Assembly: GCA_017644105.1 (NCBI GenBank)
Contig: JAEPMD010000005.1
Span: forward strand, 1-64,000
Length of the DNA stretch: 64,000 bases
Reading direction: 5' to 3'
Source of the DNA: Rhizobiaceae bacterium
Lineage (GTDB): Bacteria > Pseudomonadota > Alphaproteobacteria > Rhizobiales > Rhizobiaceae
The number at the start of each line of letters is the position of its first letter. Position 1 is the first letter of the stretch. This document shows, piece after piece, positions 63,699-64,000 of this stretch. A program made the translations under genes and the position numbers. The notes below the pieces were generated by a model, which worked only from the letters and a program-made list of their open reading frames with translations, ran no database searches and was not told the DNA's origin.

Positions 63699-64000
63699 AT
63701 TAGGTCCTTTCGTTTGTTCTTAGGCAGCGCAATATTGAGTTATGTTGCGGTGCATTCAGAAAAGCTTGGGCTTTAGCTATACGATTTCGGAGGCATTGCC
63801 AAGATTGACAAGCAATATTTATAAACGGCCTATGTAAAACTATTGTTACGTTCAGTTTACTACTTGACAAAACTTATGGTAGTATTTCCCAAGTAATCTC
63901 TCAATATGCTTGAATAACGGGATTTATGCCTTGTGTTTAAAGTAGAGCAAAAACAGCAGGATTTAGCCGATAATAGAGCAATTCAACGACCTAAATCGTT
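63699..64000. other. gltA upstream region and possible start of a plus-strand gene
   Basis: About 300 bases. A GTG at 63933 opens a plus-strand frame (VFKVEQKQQDLADNRAIQRP onward) that stays open to the window edge, 22 codons; no good ribosome-binding site is seen. In relatives comEC is often in this neighbourhood, but so short a stretch cannot be identified. Confidence 0.25.

Overview
The window is a chromosomal segment of an alphaproteobacterium, most likely of the order Hyphomicrobiales (Rhizobiales). The evidence is gene content and order: glpX-recJ, cysE-DUF3126, phasin-clpS-clpA, the general amino-acid transporter aapJQMP, EipB, NDUFS4-like and NDUFS6-like proteins (complex I accessory type), and the long envelope cluster rpsB-tsf-pyrH-frr-uppS-cdsA-rseP-bamA-lpxD-fabZ-lpxA-lpxI-lpxB next to gltA. 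Base composition is moderate and fairly A+T-rich for this group, so a marine lineage is possible; I cannot name a genus from sequence alone.

Layout. 1-570: the end of an integrated element (N-terminus of a tyrosine recombinase) abutting tRNA-Val. 760-2972: tRNA-Asp, magnesium transporter mgtE and a MerR regulator. 2976-7359: a minus-strand operon (zinc-finger protein, FAD monooxygenase, acyltransferase-like membrane protein), then a divergent hydrolase, cysE and a DUF3126 gene. 7638-11646: glpX, recJ and two related unknown membrane proteins. 11755-14702: enol-lactonase and a SulP anion transporter. 15024-17854: tRNA-Glu, an M15-type peptidase lipoprotein, a double cold-shock-domain protein and tRNA-Pro. 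18088-20765: a sugar epimerase/Gfo-Idh-MocA/ThuA cluster with no transporter. 20919-24882: an NDUFS4-like gene, tRNA-Arg and a signalling locus (LuxR regulator, single-domain response regulator, multi-PAS histidine kinase). 25663-30304: aapJQMP. 30342-33799: DUF599, a 33-residue small membrane protein with its own promoter and terminator, sdaA, DUF1489 and a small unknown gene. 33882-38998: DacA-type peptidase, phasin, clpS and clpA. 39015-41834: an accessory-looking patch holding a bestrophin-like membrane protein, an unrecognised two-gene operon and a broken double-HTH LuxR gene. 42021-48800: azlCD, then RidA-GDPD-GNAT-HIT (minus), EipB-GNAT (plus) and threonine aldolase with a small membrane protein (minus). 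49036-62350: translation, nucleotide, isoprenoid, phospholipid, outer-membrane and lipid A genes, all on the plus strand. 62409-63698: gltA on the minus strand.

Most of the window is core housekeeping. The envelope cluster links ribosome and translation factors (S2, EF-Ts, RRF) to undecaprenyl and CDP-diglyceride synthesis, site-2 proteolysis, outer-membrane protein assembly and the first steps of lipid A synthesis. The less ordinary parts are the left-edge element at tRNA-Val, the signalling locus beside tRNA-Arg, the small membrane-protein gene at 31359, the 40364-41307 operon with the upstream LuxR remnant, the zinc-finger-like C-terminus of the SulP protein and the long basic tail of ClpA. 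Start sites were chosen from Shine-Dalgarno spacing and family-typical N-termini and are stated where they matter; no search could be run, so family names rest on motif recognition.
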